Source of the DNA: Pseudomonas sp. Irchel 3E13
Lineage (GTDB): Bacteria > Pseudomonadota > Gammaproteobacteria > Pseudomonadales > Pseudomonadaceae
Length of the DNA: 64,000 nt
NCBI RefSeq assembly: GCF_900187455.1
Contig: NZ_FYDX01000025.1
Coordinates: 1 to 64,000, forward strand
Reading direction: 5' to 3'
This document shows, piece after piece, positions 17,070 through 24,861 of the stretch; position 1 is the stretch's first letter, and each line of letters starts with the position of its first letter. Both the position numbers and the translations under genes were made by a program. Below the pieces are notes generated by a model. It searched no databases. It saw only the letters and a list, made by a program, of their open reading frames with translations, and was not told where the DNA came from.

Positions 17070-17927
17070 ATGGGCGAAGTCGTCCTGGCAGCCAAAGTCT
17101 GCCACGTCCCCTCGATGTACCTGTCCGAACTGCCGGGCAAGCACCACGGCTGCCGTGAAGCGGCCATCGCCGGGCACAAGGAAATCGGTCGCCGGGCCCG
17201 CGAACTGGGCGCCGACACCGCGGTGGTGTTCGATGTGCACTGGCTGGTCAACAGCGCGTACCACATCAACTGCGGCGAGCACTTCAAGGGTGTCTACACC
17301 AGCAACGAGCTGCCGCATTTCATCAAGGACATGGAATTCGAATACCCCGGCTGCCCCGAGCTGGGCGAGTTGATCGCCGCCGAGGCCAACGCCGCCGGCG
17401 TGCGTACCCAGGCCCACAACATCGCGAGCCTGGAGCTGGAATACGGCACCCTGGTGCCGATGCGCTACATGCACATGGGCGTGCCGGAAAGCGAGCGCCT
17501 GAAGGTCGTTTCCATCGCCGCCTGGTGCGCATGGCACCGCCTGGAAGACAGCCTGGCGTTCGGCGCCGCGGTCCGCCGCGCCATCGAGAAGAGCGACCGC
17601 AAGGTGCTGGTGCTGGCCTCCGGCTCGCTGTCCCACCGCTTCTCCGACGACCGCAACGCCGAAGCCAACATCCATAACTGGACCCGCGAATTCGACAAGC
17701 AAGTCGACATGCGCGTGGTGGAGCTGTGGAAGCAAGGTCGCTTCAAAGAGTTCTGCGCGATGCTCCCCGACTACGCCGCGCACTGCTACGGCGAAGGCGG
17801 CATGCACGACACCGCGATGCTGCTCGGCCTGCTCGGCGGCGCCGACTACGACAAGCCGGTGGAAGTGCTGACCGAAGCCTTCGGCAGCTCCGGCACCGGT
17901 CAGATCAACGCGATCTTCCCGGTCTGA
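17070..17927 (+). CDS. hpaD: Homoprotocatechuate (3,4-dihydroxyphenylacetate) 2,3-dioxygenase
   Basis: HpaD opens the ring of 3,4-dihydroxyphenylacetate between C2 and C3 using Fe(II) and O2. The 285-residue protein is of the LigB-type (class III) extradiol family. His12 in AAKVCHVPSMYL and the neighbouring GKHHGC contribute to the metal site. VVFDVHWLVNSAYHINC, SLELEYGTLVPMRYMH and LVLASGSLSHRF are family blocks. The ATG at 17070 follows CAGGAG; the frame is open further upstream but only through the REPIN, which is not coding. hpaF follows 17 bp later. Confidence 0.96.
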   Translation: MGEVVLAAKVCHVPSMYLSELPGKHHGCREAAIAGHKEIGRRARELGADTAVVFDVHWLVNSAYHINCGEHFKGVYTSNELPHFIKDMEFEYPGCPELGELIAAEANAAGVRTQAHNIASLELEYGTLVPMRYMHMGVPESERLKVVSIAAWCAWHRLEDSLAFGAAVRRAIEKSDRKVLVLASGSLSHRFSDDRNAEANIHNWTREFDKQVDMRVVELWKQGRFKEFCAMLPDYAAHCYGEGGMHDTAMLLGLLGGADYDKPVEVLTEAFGSSGTGQINAIFPV

Positions 17928-17944
17928 TTTCCCAAGGAGTTCCC

Positions 17945-18337
17945 ATGCCGCACTTCATCGCTGAAATCACCGACAACATCGAACAGCAGGCCGACCTGCC
18001 GGGCCTGTTCGAAAAAGTCCACGCCACCCTCGGCGCCAGCGGCGTGTTTCCGCTCGGCGGCATCCGCAGCCGCGCGGTGCGCCTGGACACCTGGCGCATG
18101 GCCGACGGCAAGCACGACTACGCCTTCGTCCACATGACCCTGAAAGTCGGCCACGGCCGCGACCTGGAAACCCGTACCCAGGTCGCCGAGCAACTGTTCG
18201 CGGTCATCACCGAACACTTCGCCGCGCTGCAGGCCGAGCGCTTGCTGGCGCTGTCGTTCGAAATGATCGAGCTGCACCCGCAACTGAACTTCAAGCAGAA
18301 CAACGTCCACGCGTTTCTCAACAACCAGGCGGGCTGA
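17945..18337 (+). CDS. hpaF: 5-carboxymethyl-2-hydroxymuconate delta-isomerase
   Basis: The 130-residue protein is HpaF (CHMI), a small trimeric tautomerase-superfamily enzyme that shifts the double bond of 5-carboxymethyl-2-hydroxymuconate. The N-terminus MPHFIAEITDNIEQQADLPG leaves Pro1 as the catalytic base after Met removal, as known for the family. Other family blocks are FPLGGIRSRAVRLDTWRMAD and SFEMIELHPQLNFKQNNVH. The start is set by AAGGAGTTCCC just upstream and by the requirement for Pro1. It is downstream of hpaD in the operon. Confidence 0.96.
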   Translation: MPHFIAEITDNIEQQADLPGLFEKVHATLGASGVFPLGGIRSRAVRLDTWRMADGKHDYAFVHMTLKVGHGRDLETRTQVAEQLFAVITEHFAALQAERLLALSFEMIELHPQLNFKQNNVHAFLNNQAG

Positions 18338-18387
18338 ACCCTCCCGCCTGTAACACCCACGGCCACTCTGACAAAAAAGAAAAAATC

Positions 18388-19692
18388 ATGAGCACAGCCA
18401 ATACCGCAGATACCGTAGCACTCGGGCGTCAAGACTCGACCCACTCCACCATCACCTGGCGGCTGATGCCGTTGCTGCTGGTGTGTTACCTGTTCGCCCA
18501 CCTGGACCGCATCAACATCGGCTTCGCCAAGATGCAGATGAGCACCGACCTGCACTTCAGCGACACGGTGTATGGCTTCGGCGCCGGCCTGTTCTTCATC
18601 GCCTACGCAATGTTCGGCGTGCCGAGCAATATGGCCCTGGACCGTGTCGGCCCGCGTCGCTGGATCGCCACGCTGATGGTGGTCTGGGGCGCCCTGTCCA
18701 CCAGCATGCTGCTGGTGGAAACCTCCACCGGTTTCTATGTGCTGCGCTTCCTCCTGGGCGTGGCCGAGGCGGGCTTCTTCCCGGGCATTCTGGTCTACCT
18801 CAACCGTTGGTACCCGGCCCGTCGCCGCGCGCAGATCACCGCGCTGTTCGCCATCGCCGTGCCCATGGCCGGCGTGGTCGGCGGCCCGCTGTCCGGCGGC
18901 ATCCTCGAACTGTTCCATGACGCGGCCGGCCTGCGCGGCTGGCAGTGGATGTTCCTGCTTGAAGGCGCTCCCGTCATCCTGCTCGGTCTGGTAGTGCTCA
19001 AGTGCCTGCCGGACAACTTCAACAGCGTCAGCTGGCTGAGCGACGAGCAGAAACGCGGCCTGCGCGAAGAGCTCAACCAGGAAGAACAACGCAAGTCGAT
19101 CACCTCCTTCGGCGGGCTTTTCAGCGATGTGCGGGTCTGGCTGCTGGTCGCGGTGTATTGCGCGGTAATGCTGGCGGTGAACACCCTGGCCTTCTGGATG
19201 CCGACCCTGATCCACGGCGCCGGCATCGGCAGCGACGGCCGCGTCGGCCTGCTCAGCGCCGTGCCGTACCTGGCGGGTTGCTTCTTCATGATCGCCTGCG
19301 GCCGCTCCTCGGACCGCCGCCGCGAGCGCCGCTGGCACCTCTGCGTGCCGCTGCTGATGTCCGCCTTCGGGATCGCCGTGGCCGGTATTGCGCCGGACAA
19401 CGCCATCCTGGTGATGGGAGGCCTGATCATCGCCGGCATGGGCGCCAGCGCCGCACTGCCGATGTTCTGGCAACTGCCGCCGGCCTTCCTGTCCAACACC
19501 ACCCAGGCGGCGGGCATCGGCCTGATCAGTTCCCTGGGCAGCATCGCCTCGTTCTCCGCCCCTTACCTGATCGGCTGGATGCGCGACACCACCCACAGCG
19601 CCAGCCTCGCCCTGTACGTGCTGGCCGTTTTCATCACACTCGGCGGCTTGCTGGTGCTGCGCACCAACGCCGCCACCGTCAACCCTCAGTAA
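18388..19692 (+). CDS. hpaX: 4-hydroxyphenylacetate permease (MFS, ACS family)
   Basis: This 434-residue transporter has 12 predicted membrane segments. It carries the anion:cation symporter family signatures LDRINIGFAKMQMSTDL in the first helix pair, a VGPRRWIATLM loop motif and FLLGVAEAGFFPGILVYLNR in helices 4-5. In E. coli HpaX imports 4-hydroxyphenylacetate, and the position between hpaF and hpaH supports that here. The ribosome site before the ATG is weak and purine-rich (AAAAAGAAAAAATC), which may lower its expression relative to the enzymes. Confidence 0.9.
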   Translation: MSTANTADTVALGRQDSTHSTITWRLMPLLLVCYLFAHLDRINIGFAKMQMSTDLHFSDTVYGFGAGLFFIAYAMFGVPSNMALDRVGPRRWIATLMVVWGALSTSMLLVETSTGFYVLRFLLGVAEAGFFPGILVYLNRWYPARRRAQITALFAIAVPMAGVVGGPLSGGILELFHDAAGLRGWQWMFLLEGAPVILLGLVVLKCLPDNFNSVSWLSDEQKRGLREELNQEEQRKSITSFGGLFSDVRVWLLVAVYCAVMLAVNTLAFWMPTLIHGAGIGSDGRVGLLSAVPYLAGCFFMIACGRSSDRRRERRWHLCVPLLMSAFGIAVAGIAPDNAILVMGGLIIAGMGASAALPMFWQLPPAFLSNTTQAAGIGLISSLGSIASFSAPYLIGWMRDTTHSASLALYVLAVFITLGGLLVLRTNAATVNPQ

Positions 19693-19703
19693 GAGATTCG
19701 ATC

Positions 19704-20507
19704 ATGCTCGACCACAGCCAGATCCTCAGCGCCGCGGCCCAACTGGACCGGGCCGAACGCAACCGCGAACAGGTGCGCCAGTTCTCCCTGGAGCACCCCG
19801 GCATCACCATCGAGGACGCCTACGCCATCCAGCGCGCCTGGGTCGCGCAGAAGATCAAGGACGGGCGCAAGCTGGTCGGTCACAAGATCGGCCTGACCTC
19901 CCGCGCCATGCAGGTGTCGTCGAACATCACCGAGCCGGACTACGGCGCGCTGCTCGACGACATGCTGTTCGAAGAAGGCAGCGACATTCCGTTCGAACGC
20001 TTCATCGTGCCGCGGGTGGAAGTGGAGCTGGCGTTCATCCTCGGCAAGCCGCTGAAAGGCCCGAACGTCACCGTGTTCGACGTGCTCGACGCCACCGAGT
20101 GGGTGATCCCGGCGCTGGAAATCATCGACGCGCGCATCCACCAGGTCGACCCGCAGACCCAGGTCACCCGCAAGGTCTTCGACACCATCTCGGACAACGC
20201 CGCCAACGCCGGCGTGGTGATGGGCGGCCGGCCGGTGCGGCCGACCGATATCGACCTGCGCAAGGTGCCGGCGGTGCTCTACCGCAACGGCGTGATCGAG
20301 GAGTCCGGCGTCTCCGCCGCAGTGCTCAACCACCCGGCCAAGGGCGTGGCGTGGCTGGCCAACAAACTGGCGCCGTACGACGTCACCCTGGAAGCCGGGC
20401 AGATCATCCTCGGCGGCTCGTTCACCCGTCCGGTGGCCGCGCGCCCGGGCGACACCTTCCACGTCGACTACGACATGCTCGGCTCTATCGCCTGCCGTTT
20501 CGTCTGA
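19704..20507 (+). CDS. hpaH: 2-oxo-hept-4-ene-1,7-dioate hydratase
   Basis: HpaH adds water to 2-oxo-hept-4-ene-1,7-dioate to give 4-hydroxy-2-oxoheptanedioate, the substrate of HpaI. The 267-residue protein belongs to the hydratase/decarboxylase branch of the FAH fold. Signatures are KLVGHKIGLTSRAMQ, PRVEVELAFILGKPL with metal-ligand acids, IPALEIIDARI and FDTISDNAANAGVVMGG. The ATG giving MLDHSQILSAAAQ is chosen; the longer open frame upstream overlaps hpaX and is not coding. It begins 11 bp after hpaX. Confidence 0.96.
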   Translation: MLDHSQILSAAAQLDRAERNREQVRQFSLEHPGITIEDAYAIQRAWVAQKIKDGRKLVGHKIGLTSRAMQVSSNITEPDYGALLDDMLFEEGSDIPFERFIVPRVEVELAFILGKPLKGPNVTVFDVLDATEWVIPALEIIDARIHQVDPQTQVTRKVFDTISDNAANAGVVMGGRPVRPTDIDLRKVPAVLYRNGVIEESGVSAAVLNHPAKGVAWLANKLAPYDVTLEAGQIILGGSFTRPVAARPGDTFHVDYDMLGSIACRFV

Positions 20508-20520
20508 TCAGGAGCGCCCC

Positions 20521-21324
20521 ATGGACATGCCCGTCAACCGCTTCAAACAACGCCTGAGCGAGGGCTCGGCGCAGATCGGCCTGTGGCTCGGCCTGGCCGA
20601 TGCCTACTGCGCGGAGCTGGCGGCCAACGCCGGCTTCGACTGGCTGCTGATCGACGGCGAACACGCGCCGAATGACCTGCGCGGCATGCTCGCGCAGTTG
20701 CAGGCCGTGGCGCCTTACGCCAGCGAGGCGATCATCCGCCCGGTGATCGGCGATACCGCGCTGATCAAGCAGGTCCTCGACATCGGCGCGCAGACGCTGC
20801 TGGTGCCGATGGTGGAAAGCGCCGAGCAGGCCCGCCAGCTTGTACGCGCCATCCACTACCCGCCGCAGGGTGTGCGTGGCGTCGGCAGCGCCCTGGCGCG
20901 GGCTTCGCGCTGGAACAGCATCCCCGGCTACCTTGATCACGCCGATGCGCAGATGTGCCTGCTGGTGCAGATCGAAAACCAGGAAGGCCTGGCCAACCTG
21001 GACGAGATCGCCGCGGTGGACGGTGTCGACGGCGTGTTCATCGGCCCGGCGGACCTGAGCGCGTCGATGGGCCATCGTGGCAACCCGGGGCATCCCGACG
21101 TGCAGGCGGCGATCGAAGACGCCATCGCGCGGATCAACAAGGCCGGCAAGGCGGCGGGGATTCTCAGCGCGGATGAGAAGCTCGCGCGGCGCTATATCGA
21201 ACTGGGCGCGAAATTCGTTGCGGTGGGTGTGGATACCACCGTGCTGATGCGCGGGTTGCAGGGGTTGGCGGCGAAGTTCAAGGATGGGCAGGTGGCACAG
21301 CCCAATTCCGGCGGCGTTTACTAG
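20521..21324 (+). CDS. hpaI: 4-hydroxy-2-oxoheptanedioate aldolase
   Basis: HpaI is a class II pyruvate aldolase that splits 4-hydroxy-2-oxoheptane-1,7-dioate into pyruvate and succinate semialdehyde, the last step of the pathway. The 267-residue protein shows GLWLGLADAYCAELAANAGF, WLLIDGEHAPND with the catalytic His, LLVQIENQEGLANLDEIA with a metal-ligand Glu, GVFIGPADLSASMGH with a metal-ligand Asp, and AGILSADEKLARRYIELGA. A CAGGAG ribosome site precedes the ATG. It is the last gene of the operon and converges on hpaR. Confidence 0.96.
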   Translation: MDMPVNRFKQRLSEGSAQIGLWLGLADAYCAELAANAGFDWLLIDGEHAPNDLRGMLAQLQAVAPYASEAIIRPVIGDTALIKQVLDIGAQTLLVPMVESAEQARQLVRAIHYPPQGVRGVGSALARASRWNSIPGYLDHADAQMCLLVQIENQEGLANLDEIAAVDGVDGVFIGPADLSASMGHRGNPGHPDVQAAIEDAIARINKAGKAAGILSADEKLARRYIELGAKFVAVGVDTTVLMRGLQGLAAKFKDGQVAQPNSGGVY

Positions 21325-21328
21325 TTTT

Positions 21329-21353
21329 TTTGGGGCCGCTTTGCGGCCCCAAA
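21329..21353. terminator. Bidirectional terminator between hpaI and hpaR
   Basis: GGGGCCG pairs with CGGCCCC around a short loop. TTTTTTT precedes it and CCCAAAG follows, giving a hairpin with a T tract on the minus reading of one side and the plus reading of the other. It separates the two convergent genes. Confidence 0.8.
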
Positions 21354-21358
21354 GCCAG

Positions 21359-21784
21359 CTACCGCCGAACCTGCTTCAACTCATCCAGCAACCCCAACAA
21401 CTGCTGCAACTTCTCCTCACCAAACTGCCCCTGCAACCGCTGGTAGCTGGCCTCCATGCACTGGCTCATCGAGCCGAATATCTCCTCGCCCTTCTCCGCC
21501 AGTTCCACCAGCACCCGGCGCTGGTCGGTTTCGGCGCGGCGGCGGTTCACCAGGCCGGCCGCTTCCATGCGCACCAGCACCCCGGTCATGCTCGGTTTGA
21601 GAATGCAGGCCAGGTCGGCCAGACGATAAATCTCCATTTCACCCTGCTGGCGCAATATGCGGATCACCCGCCACTGCTGCTCGGTCAGGCCGTGTTCATT
21701 AAGGGAAGGTCGGAAGAAGCGCATGGCGGCTTCGCGGGCTTGCAGCAGGGTCAGTGTCAGGGACTGACGAGGACGGCTGGACAT
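21359..21784 (-). CDS. hpaR: MarR-family repressor HpaR of the homoprotocatechuate operon
   Basis: The 141-residue protein is a winged-helix MarR regulator. It starts MSSRPRQSLTLTLLQAREAA and has the recognition region EIYRLADLACILKPSMTGVL and the wing VRMEAAGLVNRRRAETDQRR. In E. coli W, HpaR represses the hpaG operon and releases DNA on binding 4-hydroxyphenylacetate or related aromatics. A palindrome identical in design to those at the hpaG1 promoter lies 27 bp upstream of this start, suggesting autorepression. It converges on hpaI across a shared terminator. Confidence 0.94.
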   Translation of the reverse strand: MSSRPRQSLTLTLLQAREAAMRFFRPSLNEHGLTEQQWRVIRILRQQGEMEIYRLADLACILKPSMTGVLVRMEAAGLVNRRRAETDQRRVLVELAEKGEEIFGSMSQCMEASYQRLQGQFGEEKLQQLLGLLDELKQVRR

Positions 21785-21810
21785 GAAAATTCAGGGTGCT
21801 CAGGTTATTT

Positions 21811-21826
21811 TGTTAACACTTTAACA
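21811..21826. promoter_or_regulatory. Putative HpaR operator O3 upstream of hpaR
   Basis: TGTTAACACTTTAACA contains GTTAA-N4-TTAAC. It differs from O2 at hpaG1 by a single base in the central four. It lies 27 bp before the hpaR ATG and 170 bp before the divergent cupin gene. Confidence 0.72.
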
Positions 21827-21996
21827 AAAACCATGCCGCACAACAGTGCCGCACCGCACCTGGCACCGTAGATCAAATGGGTCGGCACAGACGATCAAGA
21901 CATTGCCGCGGCCAGAAGCGTTAATGAGCGACATAACGCGCCCGACACACGGCCGCCGCAGCACCCTTTTCTTCCATTGTTCAAGGAACAACTGCC

Positions 21997-22362
21997 ATGA
22001 CCCTGACCGCCAACCAACTGAACATCCAATTGAGCGAGCTGGACGCCTGGGGCACCGTTGCCGACCTGGGTTCGGAAATCCTCGAAGGCGAAGTACGCGC
22101 CTTCGGCAAAATGACCTTCGGCGCACCGACCGACGCCATCAGCAGCGCCTATTTCGGCACCACCCAAGGCAAGTTCCGCATGGTCTACCCGTTCAACGAA
22201 CAGGCCGTGGTCGTGACCGGCGCCGTGCGCCTGACCGACGAAAGCACCGGCCAGGTCACCGAGTACAAGGCTGGTGACAGCTGGTTCGTGACCAAGGGCA
22301 CGCCGGTACTGTGGGAGATTCTGAGCGAGAGCTTCGTGAAGCATTACTTCGCGGTAGCCTGA
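21997..22362 (+). CDS. Small cupin-domain protein (DUF861/EutQ-like)
   Basis: This 121-residue protein is a single cupin beta-barrel. The visible parts are GKMTFGAPTDAISSAYFGTT, YPFNEQAVVVTGAVRLTDES and the second cupin motif YKAGDSWFVTKGTPVLWEI. The absence of the usual paired histidines of metal cupins suggests a non-catalytic or small-molecule-binding role. Its function is not known. It is divergent from hpaR, and a GTTAA-N4-TTAAC palindrome lies in the shared region. An AAGGAACAACTGCC ribosome site fixes the ATG. Confidence 0.85.
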   Translation: MTLTANQLNIQLSELDAWGTVADLGSEILEGEVRAFGKMTFGAPTDAISSAYFGTTQGKFRMVYPFNEQAVVVTGAVRLTDESTGQVTEYKAGDSWFVTKGTPVLWEILSESFVKHYFAVA

Positions 22363-22366
22363 ACAG

Positions 22367-22429
22367 TCATCGCTGGCCCGCGGGCTCCCAAGGTCATGAG
22401 CACTATGGGAGCCGGCTTGCCGGCGATGA
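22367..22429. repeat. REPIN between convergent genes
   Basis: The arms TCATCGCTGGCCCGCGGGCT (from 22367) and AGCCGGCTTGCCGGCGATGA (to 22429) are inverted copies of the GGAGCCGGCTTGCCGGCGATGA repeat. It lies between the cupin gene and the TetR gene and may also end transcription from both sides. Confidence 0.85.
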
Positions 22430-22441
22430 GTTGCCGAGGCC

Positions 22442-23020
22442 CTACATCGCCACCTGCAACGACCCCGCAAAAATCGTCCACATCGCCTTCAATCGCCGCT
22501 CATACGCCGCCTGTCCGGCATAGATCAGCTCGACGATCAGGCTGTCCACCACCCCAAGGTAGGCATCGACGAACAACGCCCGCCGCTCCTCATCCAGCTT
22601 CGGCAACTGCCGTTGCAGCGCCTTGCCGAAGAATTCACCCATCCGCGCCAGATAGCCTTCGAAGCCCGCCGAAATCATCGGTCGCAGTTCCGCCGGCGGA
22701 AAGAACGCCGCCCGCAGCAGAAAGCGCAAGTGCGCCGACTCCTGATAACGCTCCGCCAGACGTTCTGCATATAGCGCACCGGGCAGGCCACGGTCGGCGG
22801 CGAAGCAGCCCTCCACATAAATCCGTTCTGCTTCCAGCGCGCGCTCAAACACCGCTTCGAACAGGTCGTCCTTGCTGCTGAAGTGGGCGTACAACGACGG
22901 CTTGCGCATGCCCACCGCCACGGCGATGTCGTTGAGCGACGCCGCGTCATAGCCAGACTCGGCGAACTGCTCGACCGCCACCACGCAAATCTTCTCCGCC
23001 GAAGGCGAAAGGGTTCTCAT
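22442..23020 (-). CDS. TetR-family transcriptional regulator
   Basis: The 192-residue protein has the TetR HTH at residues 10-50 (VEQFAESGYDAASLNDIAVA then VGMRKPSLYAHFSSKDDLFE). A C-terminal ligand domain of the TetR_C type follows, with a segment ALQRQLPKLDEERRALFVDA. The ATG at 23020 is chosen because GGAG stands nine bases ahead of it; the frame also opens at an upstream TTG. No divergent partner is close, since 183 bp separate it from the AraC gene's end. The target is unknown. Confidence 0.88.
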   Translation of the reverse strand: MRTLSPSAEKICVVAVEQFAESGYDAASLNDIAVAVGMRKPSLYAHFSSKDDLFEAVFERALEAERIYVEGCFAADRGLPGALYAERLAERYQESAHLRFLLRAAFFPPAELRPMISAGFEGYLARMGEFFGKALQRQLPKLDEERRALFVDAYLGVVDSLIVELIYAGQAAYERRLKAMWTIFAGSLQVAM

Positions 23021-23203
23021 GCAACGCTTCTCCAATCAACAAGCAATCAATAGTGCATTCCGGGTTTGCAGGCGCTTGTCAGGGAACAAGGGTCGTCAGG
23101 CTGCTACAAAAAACAGCCTAACGACCGATAGGTCGACAATCCGGACGAGCCTATAAGCAACCCTGTACAGGGTCAAGGGATCGCTAACGGAAAGTCCTTT
23201 TAC

Positions 23204-24157
23204 TTACGCCGGACCCGCGAGGCTGCTGCTGCGGAAGTCCTTGGGTGACTGCTCGAACTGTTTCTTGAACGAGCGGCTGAAGTGCGCCGAATCGGTGAAG
23301 CCCCACTTGTAGGCAATCGTGGTGATGGATTCGGTCTTGTGGATCGGGTTGGCCAGGTCGTCCGCGCTGCGCTGCAGGCGCACCCGCTGGATGTAACGGC
23401 AGACACTGTCGCCCTGCTCTTCGAACAGGCGGTACAGGTGACGCACCGAAATATTCAGGCGGCTGGCCAGGCTGACCGGCGTCAGGCCGGGTTGGCCGAG
23501 GGACTCATCGATGACCTTCTGCACATAGCTGCGCAGGTCCGCGCCCTGCAGCGAGGTCGGCAGATGGCTGGCCTGGTCGCTGCCCTCGATGGCCGAGCCG
23601 AGCAACGACAAGAAGGCGCTGTGCAGCGCTTCGCCCTCGGCATGCTCGCTTTCGCCGGCCGGGGTTTCCTTGCAGAGCTGGTCCATCAGCAGGTGCAGCA
23701 TGCGTCCGCAAGCCTTGCTCTGGGAGATCTTGCCGAAGATCCGCTGATCGCTGCCCAGTTGCCGGCAGACCTGATCACGGGAGAGCGATAGCGAAGCGTG
23801 TTCGATCAGGCCGAACGGCATGATCTCGCAGGCGCCGACCGCGTCCATCAGCAACATCTCGCCGGGAGCGAGTTGCAGGCTGACGCCGTTCTGCGTGACC
23901 TGGGAAAAACCGGTGCGCTGGCTGACCAGGAAACAGCTCTGGTCGTTGTCACGGTCGGCCTTGAGGCCGTTGCGACGAATGACCCCAGCATTGGTGCGCA
24001 GGTTGGCCATCCCCAGCCCACCCCGCGACCAAGTGGAAATCTCGCCGATGAACAGCGAGCGGTTGAACGCAAGTTCGGTTTCGAAATACCCGCATGTCGC
24101 CTGCATCGCCGCGTTCCAGCGATCCAGGGCCGAGCCGGTAGCCTGATGGATACTCAT
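23204..24157 (-). CDS. AraC-family regulator, FeaR-like (aromatic amine catabolism)
   Basis: The 317-residue protein has an N-terminal AraC-binding-like domain (MQATCGYFETELAF, then LVSQRTGFSQVTQNG and LQLAPGEMLLMDAVG) and a C-terminal AraC HTH pair (LASRLNISVRHLYRLFEEQG; TIAYKWGFTDSAHFSRSFKK). This architecture matches FeaR, the activator of tyramine/phenylethylamine oxidation genes. The neighbouring permease and the aldehyde dehydrogenase at 57.5 kb suit that role, but no amine oxidase gene is next to it. The ATG at 24157 follows GGAGG; a longer GTG start is possible. FeaR identity is moderate. Confidence 0.82.
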   Translation of the reverse strand: MSIHQATGSALDRWNAAMQATCGYFETELAFNRSLFIGEISTWSRGGLGMANLRTNAGVIRRNGLKADRDNDQSCFLVSQRTGFSQVTQNGVSLQLAPGEMLLMDAVGACEIMPFGLIEHASLSLSRDQVCRQLGSDQRIFGKISQSKACGRMLHLLMDQLCKETPAGESEHAEGEALHSAFLSLLGSAIEGSDQASHLPTSLQGADLRSYVQKVIDESLGQPGLTPVSLASRLNISVRHLYRLFEEQGDSVCRYIQRVRLQRSADDLANPIHKTESITTIAYKWGFTDSAHFSRSFKKQFEQSPKDFRSSSLAGPA

Positions 24158-24197
24158 ACGTACCTCCACAGTGGCATCTTGTTTTTGTTACGCAATA

Positions 24198-24211
24198 GTT
24201 AACATGTTATC
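24198..24211. promoter_or_regulatory. Weak GTTAA-N4-TTAAC-like palindrome ahead of the FeaR-like gene
   Basis: GTTAACATGTTATC keeps the left arm and four of five bases of the right arm of the hpaG1/hpaR palindrome. It lies 41 bp upstream of the FeaR-like start. It could link this regulator to HpaR, or be chance in an AT-rich stretch. Confidence 0.35.
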
Positions 24212-24273
24212 TATATGCGCGCAACAATTCTGTAAGCCTGTATGTGAAAGCACATTGAGTGCCAACTGGAAGA

Positions 24274-24861
24274 TCAGAGCCCTTCGAGTAGCTTTTTCAT
24301 CCCGACCAACGCCGTCAACAACAGGTCCCGCTGCTGCGGACTGATGCGGATATAGCGCCGAAACGCCGGCATTCTATTAACAACTTCACTACCGCCCATG
24401 TGTTCCAGGATGACCGTCCACTGGCCCTCCGCCCGCTCCAGGCGCAGGCGCTTGAAATCCAGCGGCATCAGCGCCTGGTACAACGTCGGATCCTGCTCCA
24501 GACGCTGACGGATCCTGTCCGCCAGCCCCGCCTCGCCGCCCTTCTGTTTCCAGCCGATCCCGGTGCGACGGATCGCACCACGATGATGCGCCTCCAGGCG
24601 GACAGTGCCCTCGGAGCTGGCACGGCACTGCAGACGAAACTCGCAGAGCACCAGGTGCATCAGCAGTTGCGCTTCGGCGCGCTCGTGCACTTCGAATTCG
24701 AGGCCGCCGGCCAGGGCGAATCGCGCCCGGCCGACTTCCAGCACCTGGCAACCCTTGACGCCAAGGTTGCGCCGCAGGTGCTCCAGGGTGACCCCCGGGC
24801 GATAGCCCGAGGGTGCGCGATCAAACAGTCTTTGCCACAGGTTCGGCGTAGTAGTCGCCAT
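24274..24861 (-). CDS. DUF3156 family protein
   Basis: The 195-residue protein starts MATTTPNLWQRLFDRAPSGY and matches the DUF3156 family, whose function is not known. Conserved-looking parts are VTLEHLRRNLGVKGCQVLEV, a basic central region (HHRGAIRRTGIGWKQKGGE) and MPLDFKRLRLERAEGQWTV. There is no signal peptide or membrane segment. Its ATG lies 38 bp inside the end of the permease gene, so the two are very probably co-transcribed and may be functionally coupled. A longer frame upstream overlaps the permease and is not used. Confidence 0.83.
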   Translation of the reverse strand: MATTTPNLWQRLFDRAPSGYRPGVTLEHLRRNLGVKGCQVLEVGRARFALAGGLEFEVHERAEAQLLMHLVLCEFRLQCRASSEGTVRLEAHHRGAIRRTGIGWKQKGGEAGLADRIRQRLEQDPTLYQALMPLDFKRLRLERAEGQWTVILEHMGGSEVVNRMPAFRRYIRISPQQRDLLLTALVGMKKLLEGL

